From: Laccaria trichodermophora
Taxonomy: Eukaryota > Basidiomycota > Agaricomycetes > Agaricales > Hydnangiaceae
NCBI GenBank assembly: GCA_018417955.1
Contig: JACTVC010000001.1
Span: 186,001-250,000, forward strand
DNA: 64,000 nt
Direction of reading: 5' to 3'
Shown: piece by piece, positions 24,019 through 35,752 of the stretch
Layout of the letters: the number at the start of each line of letters is the position of its first letter
Position numbering within the stretch: the first letter of the stretch is position 1
Notes under the pieces: model-generated
Database searches by the model: none
What the model saw: only the letters and a program-made list of their open reading frames with translations
What the model was told of the DNA's origin: nothing
Made by a program: the position numbers and the translations under genes

Positions 24019-24115
24019 ATTACAAGGGGCCGGAAGCAAGGACGAGTACCGCACGTGACGAGAACTGCAAAAAAAGTCACTGTGTACCTTCTTGGAGCGT
24101 CGCAAGCGAACGACA

Positions 24116-25286
24116 ATGGATTCTACCCAGCTTTACGCGTCCTCATCTAGGTCATCGCCGAAAAAGCGCAAGTCTCCTGACGGCACAGGTCCGAATATCT
24201 CTACAAAAAAACGAAGAAAATCAGACAGCACTGACGACACCGATCGCGAATTCCATGTCGCCAGCGCATCGCTCACTCTCTCCATTCCACCGACGTTTGC
24301 CGCCAACCCGAGAGTTGGAGCAGAAGAAATGCTCGATTCCATGGTCATGAGGTCAGTGCGGCGATATTGTTAACAGCTGCGCTATAACTCAGCAAACGCC
24401 AGGTATATCCCTGCGTTTCAGGGCGTTGTACTGGCGCACTCGAATCTTAAATTTCAAGATCAAAATGCCATCATTAAAATGGATTGCCCATTTTTAGTGT
24501 GCAGCGTCAGTTTTGACGCGACTGTGTGGAATCCCCGTGTTGGAATGAAACTAGGCGAGTTTGCCTCTTATTTTTACGAACTACGCTTTCTGACGTGCGA
24601 CAATCTTTTAGTTGGTAAGGTGAACTTGTGCTCACCCGACCACATTTCTCTTCTTGTACACCGCACCTTTAACGTCTCAATACCCCGACATCATATACCA
24701 GCCGATGAATGGGATTTCGAGTATGGTCCTGCCGAGAACGACCCCGAGTATGGCCAAGGCGCACAGGAAAACAACGATGAAATGGTAGCAGATGATGTGA
24801 CAAAGAAGCAGAACAATGATGGTGGAGGAAAGTGGGTTCGCCGAATTACTGGACATCGAATAGGAAACAAGGACGGGTTTTTGGAGTTCACCGTTGTTGG
24901 GTGCGTAGTGCTTACCTTTCTAAAAGAAACCAATTTACCTTGTGCACAGATTGACAGTGGCAAACGAAATGCTCTCCTTACTTGGATCAATCCAGCCCGA
25001 CCCATTTTCTCCAGAACATACCATTCGCCCTCAGTCGAAGAAAGAAATACAGTCGGAAGTGGAGGAGGATGTTGTCGAGGAGAAATCTGAGCTAGATGAT
25101 GGCATAGACGACGACAGCGACGAAGATACATTCACGATGCTGGGTAAACAAGCCGACCAAGCGGCCCTGCGGGATGCTAAGCGCAAGGCGAAGGAGGACC
25201 AGGAGAAACCAGAGAAGAAAAAGAAACGGAAAGACGAGGAGAGTGAGATGGGGGTTAAAAAGTCCAAGAAACATAAAAAGCGATGA
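24116..25286 (+). CDS. RPA43: DNA-directed RNA polymerase I subunit RPA43
   Basis: Exons are 24116-24351, 24403-24554, 24612-24900 and 24950-25286 (337 aa). The N-terminus is basic with nuclear-import-like KKRKSPD. The Rpb7-like N-terminal domain reads ASLTLSIPPTFAANPRVG and MRYIPAFQGVVLAHSNLKF. The OB part reads NPRVGMKLVGKVNLCSPDHI, LLVHRTFNVSIPRHHIP and FLEFTVVGLTVANEMLSLLG. A Lys-rich tail ends KKSKKHKKR. RPA43 binds the Pol I stalk and Rrn3 to start rRNA transcription. The second intron (24555-24611) begins GC and is 57 nt without an in-frame stop, so unspliced message would still translate. Confidence 0.9.
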
Positions 25287-25528
25287 TATATATATAAAAG
25301 ACGCGTTCCCGCTGCAATTGGTGAGGTATTCGCAACATCCAAAAAGGATATATCCTCCCAGTAAACTTTTCGAACCTCAAAACGCGACTGGTCTGATGAA
25401 GTATTTCATGGCACACCTTGCAAACAGAATGGCAAGGGCGATATTACTGATTATATTAATCCGAAAAGATTCCTCGTAGAATGCTCAACTTTGTGAGCAC
25501 TTTAATTTTGATGAAAAGTAATGAGAGA

Positions 25529-26188
25529 CTAGGGGGAGTTACCTCGACCCCTCCTCAACTTTTCTCTCACTTCATCGGCCACACGCTGTGACCCTGCGCT
25601 GCCCGCCCAGCCCCTCCGACCCAACCAGCCTACTAGTCTAGGTGTGAATGCGGCTGTCAGGCCGACACGGATTGGGAGGAAGAGTGTCTTGTGAATGGTG
25701 TATGCCAAAACGAGTATAGCATAAAAGCCCTCCTGTCCACTTTGTGCCTGCGGTGGATGAATATTATCTATCTCGTCCATGCCTGGCTCAGCTGGCCTGG
25801 TGGGAAGGAAGTCGAAGACAAATGATTTAATGCTGGCGACAGCATGAGAAACGTATTCTGCGCCCAAAAGGTTGACGCCCACAAAAGCAACGCCAAAGTC
25901 GAGAGCCGACAACACTAGATAGACACCCAAGGCGTACCATCCATAGGATTTTATGAGGTGTTTAAGGCGCTGGGAAAGAGTGGCATCCGGGGGAAGGTTG
26001 GATTGGGGGTTTGAGGTTGTTGTTGAAGTAAATCGAGCGGGAAATTTTGGGCATAAGCGGGAACTTGTCGAACAAAGTGATTTGGGGGTCGAGCGAAGTG
26101 GTTTTGAGGTCAAGCGCAAGGATGAAGTTGGCAGCAAAGGAGCGGTGGCGCGAGGAATAAAAGCTCGAAAGGCAGACAGACGGACCAT
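25529..26188 (-). CDS. FAM210/DUF1279 mitochondrial membrane protein
   Basis: A single exon of 219 aa. The N-terminus is rich in Arg and Ser without acids (MVRLSAFRAFIPRATAPLLP), as in a mitochondrial presequence. The DUF1279 domain is visible as LKHLIKSYGWYALGVYLVLS, ALDFGVAFVGVNLLGAEYV and AYTIHKTLFLPIRVGLTAAF, followed by TPRLVGWLGRRGW. Human FAM210A/B and fungal relatives are inner-membrane or mitochondrial proteins with roles in mitochondrial translation or morphology. The fungal function is not fixed. It shares a 137-bp divergent promoter with SAM decarboxylase. Confidence 0.85.
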   Translation of the reverse strand: MVRLSAFRAFIPRATAPLLPTSSLRLTSKPLRSTPKSLCSTSSRLCPKFPARFTSTTTSNPQSNLPPDATLSQRLKHLIKSYGWYALGVYLVLSALDFGVAFVGVNLLGAEYVSHAVASIKSFVFDFLPTRPAEPGMDEIDNIHPPQAQSGQEGFYAILVLAYTIHKTLFLPIRVGLTAAFTPRLVGWLGRRGWAGSAGSQRVADEVREKLRRGRGNSP

Positions 26189-26205
26189 GTCAATTGGTGT
26201 TTAGG

Positions 26206-26242
26206 TGGTTATGTAAATTATTACATTTAATTTACATAACCA
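26206..26242. repeat. Perfect 15-bp inverted repeat with 7-nt loop in divergent promoter
   Basis: The left arm 26206-26220 (TGGTTATGTAAATTA) and right arm 26228-26242 are exact reverse complements around ttacatt. It lies between the FAM210-like gene (start 26188) and SAM decarboxylase (ATG 26326). The arms contain TTATGTAA/TTACATAA-like bZIP half-sites. It could be a cruciform, a dimeric factor site or an RNA hairpin in the leader. Confidence 0.85.
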
Positions 26243-26325
26243 TGTCACGGCGATAGCCGGGTGGTCATAAAAAATCTTATCTTCAAAACCGTTTCCTGTT
26301 TGGAAAATGTATCCTATCGACGTCC

Positions 26326-27572
26326 ATGTCCACAGACGATTATCAGGCCCCCTTCGAGGGCCCAGAAAAACTTCTTGAAATATGGTTCACCCCTTCAGCT
26401 GGTAACCTTCGTCATATTCATCGCCAGCTATGGGAAGACATGCTCGACATTGTAAAATGCAAAGTCCTCAGCGTCGTACATGGTTCGGAAATGGACGCCT
26501 ACTTATTAAGGTGGTGCTTTCCATCCTAATTTACTTTTACTACCACTTAATTCAACCTAGCGAATCCTCTTTTTTCGTTTTTCCTCATCGTCTAATTCTC
26601 AAAACTTGCGGTACAACTCTCAACCTTCTTGGTCTGCCTAGGATTCTGGAAATCGCCGCCAATCACGCCAATCTTTCCACCGTTGATCGATGCTTTTATT
26701 CTCGAAAATCGTTCATGTTTCCTGAACGCCAGTCGGGTCCCCACCGCGATTGGAAGGAAGAAGTCCAATATCTTGACAACATTCTTACGAACGGGGCCGC
26801 CTACACCATCGGAAAGGTAAACGGCGACCATTGGCTGCTTTATATAATGGAGCAGCCATCCGATGATACCCCTCGTCCTCATTCTCCCGAAGATGCCCCG
26901 CATAAGGCGGAAGGCAAACATTCCGATTATACCATTGAAATTCTCATGAGCGGCCTCTCACACGACGCCCGCCAGCCCTTCTTTTCACCTGCCGACGATC
27001 TCGTAGACTCCCCTTCACATGCTCAACTCCTTTCTAAGAGGCTTGGAATTTCTACCATATTCCCCCCTCACCTAACAACGCTTGATGCGTTCACCTTCAA
27101 CCCCTGCGGGTACTCCTCGAATGCCCTTATAAAATGGGAAGAGGACCTCCAAAACATAGGCTGCGATGCAACTATAGAGGGCAGTGAATCGCAAGGGGGT
27201 GAAGGTTACTATACAATTCACGTCACCCCAGAGGAGGGTTGGTCTTACGCGAGCTTCGAGTGCAACATACCACTTTCATTACGGCCGACGAAAACCAGCG
27301 AGGAAGCAATTCCAGATCTACAGTCCCTCGTCAAGCGTGTCGTCAGTATATTCGAGCCCAATCGCATAACCTTGACCTTGTTCATATCCAGCGAGGACAA
27401 CGATGCTGACGGAGAGAGCGCAGTTGAAGGGGCGCAAAGGGCATTTAAAGCGGCCCTTACGGGGTGCCCTGGTGATCAGGGTAAAATCGCACGGGTCTAC
27501 AAAAGGACGGACAAGATCAACTATGGGTTTGGAGGATATGACCTTGCATTTGCAAGTTTTGAATTGAAGTAG
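26326..27572 (+). CDS. SPE2: S-adenosylmethionine decarboxylase proenzyme
   Basis: Exons are 26326-26510 and 26561-27572 (398 aa). The self-cleavage site LSESSFFVF is rebuilt across the single intron; the Ser after Glu becomes the pyruvoyl cofactor. Other motifs: FEGPEKLLEIWF, CGTTLNLLGLPRIL, YTIGKVNGDHWLLYI, FNPCGYSSNAL and YYTIHVTPEEGWSYASFECN. The enzyme makes decarboxylated SAM for spermidine and spermine synthesis. The leader holds a tiny ORF (ATG 26242-26256, four codons) and an out-of-frame ORF (26307-26378) overlapping the start, which could mediate translational control if both are in the mRNA. Confidence 0.95.
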
Positions 27573-27609
27573 AATAAATATAATGATAACATATTTTTAA
27601 CCTTTCACC

Positions 27610-29455
27610 ATGTCCACAAACCCTTCTCATATCCTCATTGCCCGTAACTCTCGTGGCCTCAACAACCCAGCAGCATCGTTGAGCTCTCCTACGGAGACAC
27701 ATGCAGCAGCGTCCGGAATCTTTCGCTCTTCTGGCTCGCCACCTTGGCTTCTCGAAGAGTGCGAGGCAGATGATATCGTCTCGGAACTGAGCACCGATTC
27801 TGACGACGAAGCCATTGAAATCGACGATACGTTTGCAAAGCACAATAGATTTCCGGGGACCGTCAAGATTGTTGTTGAGAGCACTACCTTTTGGTTCGGT
27901 CAATTCGCGTCAGGTCGCATAATGAGCCACACTTCCTTTTTTCTAGGGCGCACAAGGAGGTCCTTTTCTTTGCATCCCCCTTTTTTGAGGCTGCTTTGAG
28001 CGGAAATTGGTCTGAGACTGGTCGTCCACCGTCCATGTCTTCTGTCATTACGATATCGCAACCGCCAACCATACCAGGCGGTAAATCGGTCCCTGAAGTC
28101 CCTACCGAGATGACCTTTGCCCCTATGGATCCAGATGCCGAAGACCTGGAAGCTGTACCAGATATTAAAAGTGATGGCGAAAACAGTGATCTTGAAGCAA
28201 CGACGGAGCAAGCCAAAGCGCAAGCCAGGAATAGCAGCCTGGCCAAGTTGCAGGGCACTTCTTCAAGTAGTCATCCCGATGGTAATCACATAACAAAGAA
28301 ACTTCCTCCCGCTCAAGCCACCGTGCGGCGACGCGTAAAGAATGGTCCGGACGCGGTTGTTGTTCTCAAAGAGGAAAAGGTGGGCTTATTCATGAAGAAT
28401 CTCCTAATATCTATGATGATTAATCGACTTAGGCGAGCACCTTTCATGATTTTCTCAAATTTGTGTACCCACAGTAAGCTTCGGCTCTGTCATTAGTTAT
28501 CAAAGTCTCATAATCCCATCAGCTTAGAGTGCACGATTGCCTGGAATAACGTCGAGAGCCTCATGAATATTTCACACAAGCTTTGCGTACCCTCTTTGCA
28601 AAAAGAATGCCTCACGTTTCTTCTTACACACGCTGCCGGGAGGCCTATAAAGGCTATGCGAATTGCTGAGCTCTTCGAAGAGGAAGAGTTGTATCGTGAA
28701 TCCAGTCGTTTTGTTCTTGATAACCCCGGAGGGTGGGCGGAGCAAGAGCTCAGCACCCTTAGCCAGGAAACACTTTTAAAATTAGAAAAAAGGTAGGTCT
28801 TTCTGCATTTCCGCCCATAGCATCTGATGAAGCATACAAGGCGAAACTGGTTTCTGGAGCGGGTCTTGAAACTTGGTTTAACCATGGTCGCAAAGGAGTA
28901 TCAATGCGTATGCTCTGTCCCCTTGAAGCATGAAAGAATTGGTCACCGTTGACTGTCGTTTGATCCTTCAGTGTCCGACCTGTCCAGACTCTTTAATCTG
29001 TGCTCGTCAACTCGAGGAAAAGTGGAGACAAGCATACCACTCCGTGTTCCGTTTTGGTAAATACGTCTTAGCTTTGGCGCAGATTAGCGTTGACGATGTG
29101 CAAAGGCCCGCCGCAGCCTTCTATGGTATTCCGTTATCTTCGCATGTTGGAAGGGGTTAGCCCTCCCCTTTCACTCACCCAAACTGCTTGCCAAGCCAGT
29201 GCAAAGGCCTTTACCGCTACTCGTACGTCAAGGCGGCACGCTCATTATTCAGGACTAATGTCTCGTCTAGTTTTTGACAGGATGTTCTCTCTAGGCATGC
29301 GAGGAAATGGCGCCGATACAGCACCCCTCGGTGCCCGCGTTTCAGCGGCAGCTGTCGCTGGTGCTGCTACTGGGCCCCGCCGCCACTTCCTCTATTGCAC
29401 GTTGAAGTCAGACGTATCGCAGAAGCCACGGAAATCTAGGGAGCAGGGAACGTAG
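27610..29455 (+). CDS. BTB/POZ domain protein
   Basis: Exons are 27610-27893, 27947-28379, 28433-28473, 28523-28792, 28841-28907, 28972-29056, 29106-29222 and 29271-29455 (493 aa). A BTB domain is split by a long Ser/Pro-rich insert: TVKIVVESTTFWAHKEVLFF with ASPFFEAALSGNW, then after the insert STFHDFLKFVYPHLECTIAW and SLMNISHKLCVPSLQKECL. Later segments include RRNWFLERVLKLGLTMVAKE and YQCCPTCPDSLICARQLEEK, with a CxxC-like pair. BTB proteins often serve as Cul3 adaptors, but no partner domain such as Kelch is seen. Its 3' end is 183 bp from the convergent RhoGAP gene. Confidence 0.8.
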
Positions 29456-29638
29456 GCGAACCGTATGCCACGTCAACCAGGTATATCTGATTGTAGTATT
29501 GTCCATCTAAGTTACATCCGTCAGAGGAAGAGAAGGGGTATTCAAGGGTCGAGATAAAGTAAGCGAATCCCATAATGATAAGTGGATGCATGTGAGAAGA
29601 ACAGGAAGAAGTCAATCTATGACTCGAAGAAGTCAACA

Positions 29639-32600
29639 TTAGCTGAGGTTGTTTTCATTGAAGACCTGGAGCGCGTTCTCGATTAGCCACTCTATAGAAA
29701 GGGCTTTACCCGCCATATCACTGAACTCGGCGCCAGGGTCCCTTGATCTCATTAGCGTCGCTAGGATAAAAATGAGCACTCCAAACGACAGCGAAAAGAA
29801 AGTGGACTCACGACCAAAAACGACACCGAGGTTTCTGGCAGTCATCAAATTTTTTTCGCAGCATTCCCGGACGCTGAAAAGTGGTCAGCAAAATGTGCAC
29901 AAAGGGAGGCAGCATGCTCACCGGTGAAGATGCAACATGAGGTGACGAAGGGTATAGTAATGTTCGTCCGGCAGCTGATTTACCAACTCAAGCAAGGACT
30001 TATGCTTCAATGCAATGTCCTTAATCGCCACCGCGGACACAAACTGATCATGAAGATCAAACGTAAGAAGAGGGACGGGTAGAGATCGAAAGTAGGTTTT
30101 CAAGACAGACGTAACGCTGCAGATGTCGTTGAAGCGATCTGTGTCGCGGAGATTGAATGAAGAATAATCCCCTCGCTCAAACAGTTGCGTGATCGCCTTT
30201 GATTGCCCTGAACCACCAGTCTTGCGGTAAATGCCCTCATAATCCAAAGCTGATGAGAGGTGAGGCTAAGATCAATTCAGTGTTATTCGCAGATACATAC
30301 CAATGGCTTCCACGGCGTCAATGCACTTCTCAACGATGACAGGAATCTGACGGTCCTCATCCTTCGAGTCGGCACGAACTTGCTCTACAAGATCACGTCC
30401 GAACATAGACGGGGCTGCAAATACAATGTAAGTTACCAGCACCAGACGAAGGATACAACAACAAAAAACATACGTATATGCTGGGGTTCCTCCCTGATGT
30501 TATGGAGTTGTTGCGTACAAGGAATGTGGACGTTCGCAATGCAGCGAACATGGATAGAAGTTGAACAGACTGAGAGGTGGTAATTGACTCATGATTCAGA
30601 ATCTTGAAGAGTTAGAAGGGAGCTTACTGGTGCAGCGGAGTTGAGATCCCCACATTTTGTCGCCACAATGATCGCATCGCGTAAAGCGCAAAACACTAAG
30701 CTGCTGGAAATTGTGCTCAAGATGAGCCTTTCCTTTGCTGGTTTCCGTTCCAGGACTTGGAGAAACTACATCCTTGACCTTGGAACCTGGCCATTTCATA
30801 AATTTACCTTTAGCTGGGGTGTGCAAATCAACATCCGTCTTTGGAGCTCTAAAGAACCTGGGGTCGATAGTCTCGTCATAAACTGTAGAGGATCCACTTG
30901 TTGAAGAGCTAAGAGAAGGCGCTAGGGGTGTTGTGGACTGGAACTGGCCACGAGATTTGTCGAATGAGGCGCGATTTGGATTATCATCATCTTTCAAGGG
31001 GTTTTCGTGGACCGTATCCATTCGGCGCGTATACACAGCGCTGAGTTGTGCTAATTCTTCATTGCGTGCATTGAGAACTGAAGTTTCTTCAAGGAAGACG
31101 TCTCTAACAGCCTTGAGCTCGGCTATCTCTCGGGTTAACGTCTCTCGTTGTTGAGTCAATGGTATGAGATCCTTTTGATATTGATTCCGGATATTATCCA
31201 AACGCTTCGTCAATGAACGGCCCAATGCAACAGTTCCTACATCGGGGGAGGCGTTATTGGAGCTGATGATAAAGAGGATGTTAAAATATAAATTTAATGA
31301 AAAAGGCTTGCTCGCCTTTTAGTTGCGGATAACTCTTCGACTTCTGCCAGAGTCACGTCACGTTCCACTTTCAGACGAGATAGATTTTGCTCTAATCCAG
31401 ACAAACTATCATTTAATTCTTTGGATATCTGTTGTCGTACTTCCTGTCGTCGAGAATCTCCTGACAATGCAGTCAGACGGGCAGCCTGTCCTGACAGGAG
31501 CACTCTTAATCGCGTGACCTCAGCTTCTGCGTCGCGTCTTGCCTTCAGTTCCCTGTCGTATTCTGTTTGTGCAACAGTGAGACCTTCGATATATTGCCGA
31601 CTGGTTCTCTGTTTCAGGCATTGATGAGTGATGCGGCGAGGGATGTAAAAATCTGCAAACCTTCATGCCATCAAATCTGGCTTTCATTTGAGCGTGCTCA
31701 GCACCTCTCGATTCAAGAGCTTCCACGATAGCTTCCACGAATGCACGCTCCAGCTTCAACTGCTGTATCTCGCGGCTTTTTGCATCTTCCAGGGTCTCTC
31801 GTAAGCGCTGGAAGATCAGATCGGTGGAACTTTGTCTCGCCATCAAGCCTGTTGAAGTTTGTACAGTTGCACTATCAGTGGTGGGCGTGTCCCATTCTGA
31901 AATGGAACTTTCTCTAATGCTGGGTGCCTGAGGAACGTCATCCATGTTATTGAGAGCCGAATCACGTGGAAAACCTGTGTTGCTATTCGAAGGAGTAAGC
32001 GTTGTTGCAGAAGTTAAGGCGGCAGAAGGGGGTGGAGTAGATGGAATATTGCTGGTAGGCTTTTTAGTGAGCCTCGCAAGGTTATCCAACGACTTTAAAG
32101 GCGGCAAGCCACCAACGGAATTGAGTAGCTCGGAGAAGTCTGCTGTGTTCATTGAAAACCGGATGGGAGGAAGCGCAGGGGCAATGTAAGTTGCGTGTGA
32201 GGTGTGTTCAACAGGAGACGACCCCGTTAACTCATCAATATCCAGATAAGACCCGTCAGCATCTGCCTGCGTAAGTCCAACTTGTTCCACAGAGGGGCCA
32301 GATGCATCTTTGGGTGGAGGTAGTGGAGGCAGAGTATCGCGACCTGAACCGGAAATTTGTTCACCTTCCGGTTCTGTATCGGTTCCACTCTCAACGCTGT
32401 GAGGCACATCGGCTCGATGCGCAGGTGACGGCGAACGGGAGCGCCGCTTGTCGACACCTACGCTGGGCGTATATGACGTATGCCGTTGATAGCGGGATCC
32501 ATTCATATCTGAAGGACTGAGGCTGGCAGATATGCGGTCCCCTTGTGGTCCACCAGGGTTGGGCGTACTGGCTTCAAAATGTTCATCAGTTGGCGACTTG

Positions 32601-34193
32601 ATCACGATAGTATCGTCGGGGTTTTGATCGTAATCGAATGTCTGGATGGACGGAGACGGCGAGCGAGGATTGTAACCTTCTTCATTCGAAGTGGAGAGAG
32701 ACCGCGAGCTGTGTATAGAACTGCTGTGGGAGTTGGGACGGTCATGACGGCGTAGATCTATTGTTTCCTTCCGTAAGGCTATGTCAAAGGTATTTGAACG
32801 GGGAGATATTGGCGAATGGGCGATTGCTTGTTGATCGCTGAAAGACTCGGAACGTGGAGAGAGGGCACTTGAAGGGATCGTAGTATCAGGAAATGGAGAA
32901 AGTGTGAGACCAGGATTGATCGAACGTCGTTTGTCACGGCGGGAAGTGACAGTGAGGGTGTCAGATGATGACGAGTGAGAGATTGATCGCTCTGGCGCAA
33001 GGTTGGAGTTGCTAGGTGGACTTTGCTTGAAAAGAACGTTCAGGGGCCGAACCCCATCATCGTAGCTGCTTCTGCGTCGAGGATCCACCTCACTTGAAGT
33101 TTGCGGGATAGGCAAGGTACTCTGTTTCATGGGATTTCCAACATCCAACTCTGGTCTACTAAACGCACCGCTCCGAATTCGACGGTCAGAATCTGGCGCC
33201 ATCACATTGACAGATACAGGATTAGAGGGCAACGACGGTGAAGTCAACGACGTGCCCTGTTGCGCCGACGGTGGCTGGATACGAGGAGGGTTAACAGGAT
33301 CAAAGGCATCGCTAACGTACGTCGGATTTCTTGGTTTGGAAGGGGTACGCGAGGCTTCCGGGGGGCGAGAGGGTGTTGGGAAGGGGCTTGGCGTTTGCAA
33401 TCCGTTGAATTTAGTGCGGTCATGGCCGGGCGACGAGGCCTAAGCTAAAAGTGAGACGAGGCGGGGAAAAGAAATACAATCGGCTCACTCCGTTTTCCCT
33501 ATGATGATTCTTTCCGTCTCGCTCTCGAGATTTTGACGACCCACTTCCTCCATTCGCTTTCTCCCTCTCAGCTTTCTTCTGTGTGTGTTTGCGGATTTTG
33601 ATCATTCGTTCACTATGACAACTCATGCAATAAATCCCCTGGCTCGTCTTGGCAAATACGAGTTCGTCGATGCGATTCTTGCACACTTTGCACTTGAAGC
33701 AATAGGCGTGGTAGGAGTCGTCGCCAGCCATAATGGCTTCATCAAGTATGGGAAGATGGCATACGTTACAGCAATATGAGCAATTGGCGCAGATTGGCGA
33801 TCCATCAGAAAGAAGAAGAAGATTTGTATCGGCGGTGACTTGGTTGCGGCATTTAGCACACTTGAAACAATCGACGTGAAAGAAGGATTGTCTGAGGGAC
33901 TTATGGGGTTAGCTTTCTGATAGTAGTAATGAAAGGGTGGGGGCAAGATATTCTGAGTGCTCAAATGGCACAGCCCTGAAGAATCAAAAGTTGGATCAAG
34001 TACGAACTCACCCGAAGGCAACAACCAATCCTCCCTGTTCATTTACAGCAGACTTTTTACAACCAGGACACAATCTGTCCTCCAACCCCAAACTGTCACC
34101 ATGTCTGTCATGACCGTTTCGCTGGAGATCTAGATGAGAATGCTCGCGAAGTGGGACATGATCGTGTTGTGAAGCGGCCATAGTCGCGAGCAT
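29639..34193 (-). CDS. LIM-C1-RhoGAP protein (Rga/DeRGA type GTPase-activating protein)
   Basis: Exons are 34193-34012, 33891-33489, 33439-31661, 31608-31316, 31262-30628, 30569-30474, 30414-30301, 30249-29922, 29873-29812 and 29760-29639 (1337 aa). Domains in order: two LIM zinc-binding domains (LCPGCKKSAVNEQGGL, FFHVDCFKCAKCRNQV, CSYCCNVCHLPI, YHAYCFKCKVCKNRI), a long Ser/Pro-rich disordered middle, coiled coils (AVRDVFLEETSVLNARNEEL), a C1 finger (HNFQQLSVLRFTRCDHCGDK) and RhoGAP (LDYEGIYRKTGGSGQSKAI with the arginine finger, LKTYFRSLPVPLL, NLGVVFGPTLMRS). It switches off Cdc42/Rho GTPases at sites of polar growth. The intron at 31263-31315 begins GC. An in-frame ATG at 34181 is an alternative start. 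Confidence 0.92.
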
Positions 34194-34540
34194 AGGCAAG
34201 TGCGGACGCGTTTTCGGTGATTGATATGGCAGAAAATAATTTGAGGGTGGAGCGGTATTGCCCCCACTAAACGTGTGAGTTGCTGCCGCTGAGCAAGCAA
34301 CTCAATGCGTTGAAAGACGAACAGGAGCGGGTGCAGTGGGTCGGGATGCGAGCACAGGACTAGCTGCTAGAGCGTAGCGACCCAGAGCATCAAAATGGGC
34401 GTCGTTAAAGGCGTTAGTCGCGTGAATGCCGCCGATATTTGGGAGCTAGAGAATGAGGACAGCGTGTCAGCGACGAGAGCAACGATGAGGACAGTTGTCA
34501 CGCCTGTCACACCATAGCAGCACGTTACTATCGTTACTCA
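34194..34540. promoter_or_regulatory. 347-bp divergent promoter of RhoGAP and KTI12, with a possible tiny minus-strand gene
   Basis: This is the upstream region for both flanking genes. On the minus strand a start-codon exon (34515-34513), a 66-nt intron and an exon 34445-34302 would give a 48-residue protein beginning MLPNIGGIHATNAFNDAHF. No relative is recognised, so this is only a candidate. Confidence 0.3.
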
Positions 34541-35669
34541 ATGGCTCTCATCACAATATCTGGCTACCCATCCTCAGGGAAAACGACAAGAGCGAACCAG
34601 ATCTTTAATTTCCTGGAGAGAAAGTTACAAGACCCAGAATACCAAGGTCCCAATTTCAAAGTCGTTCTCCTTTCTGACGAATCACTGGAAATTCGGCGAG
34701 CTGCTTACAATGGTCACTTGAATTACCTCTCGACCTTTCTGGCAACTAACCGCCTTCGTTGCAGATAGTAAATCAGAAAAGGCTGCCCGTGGTGCTTTGT
34801 TTACCGCAATTCAAAAACTCATCGCGCGAGACACACTTTTGATCGTCGATTCACTCAACTACATAAAGGGTTTTCGATACCAAGTGTATTGTGCAGCGAG
34901 AGAAATGAAGCTACGGGTCTGTACGGTGCGTGCTTTAATTCACCCCCTTTCTTTGTGGCAATCCGACCTCCGACATCCCTGACGAAGTAGGTCTACGTCG
35001 TCGCTACTCCAGACCTGTGTCGTGAGTGGAATTCCAGACGAGGGGATGGCCATGCTTACGACCCCGATACGTCAGTCGCTTTCGTTTTGCGTTCGACCGC
35101 GTCTTTTCTGACAGTTTTGGAATAGCATTGATAATCTCATCATGAGATACGAAGAGCCGTCTTCTATGGTCCGATGGGACTCTCCCATGCTGACTGTAAT
35201 GTGGGAGGACACCGAGATCCCTGGGCCTCAAATATGGGAGGCGGTCACTTCGGGCAATATCAAGCCTCCAAACTCGGGGACTCTTAACGTGCGTTCATAC
35301 CTTTCCCATTTTCCCTTTGTAACCCGACTTGTTCGGTTGCCGTTCAAGGTGGCGAAGGCTCCTACAGACGCCCTACACGTTCTAGAACAAATCACAGCAT
35401 CCATGATTTCTGCCATACTGGCAGAAAGGTCCGCTTCACAATCAGAGACACTGGTGTCACTGACACTCCCTGGATCGATCAAGCTTCAGCTCACTCTTCC
35501 ATCACGCCATATCACACTATCTGAACTTCAGCGTTGCAAACGACAGTTCATCACAGTGCACAAAAAAGCAATCACTCTTGGAACAACTGAAAAAGGTGCA
35601 GTGGATTGGGAAGAAAACAGCATTGCCCACAAGTTTGCCACATATCTGGAGGAACACCTAAGGGCTTAG
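34541..35669 (+). CDS. KTI12: KTI12: Elongator-associated P-loop ATPase for tRNA wobble-uridine modification
   Basis: Exons are 34541-34712, 34765-34925, 34991-35070, 35126-35288 and 35349-35669 (298 aa). The protein starts MALITISGYPSSGKTTRANQ with the P-loop GYPSSGKT. Further motifs: VVLLSDESLEIRRAAYNDS, LIVDSLNYIKGFRYQVYCAA, VVATPDLCREWNSRR and MRYEEPSSMVRWDSPMLTV. This matches Kti12 (PSTK-like fold), which binds tRNA and regulates Elongator. Introns 35289-35348 (60 nt) is stop-free and in frame, so a retained form would still read through. Confidence 0.93.
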
Positions 35670-35752
35670 AACCTCACAAATCTGATCTATGTCTCGTAAT
35701 CGTCGTAATTCTAACTCTAAGGTGCACTATTGCAGCTAGTAGAATCTATTCG

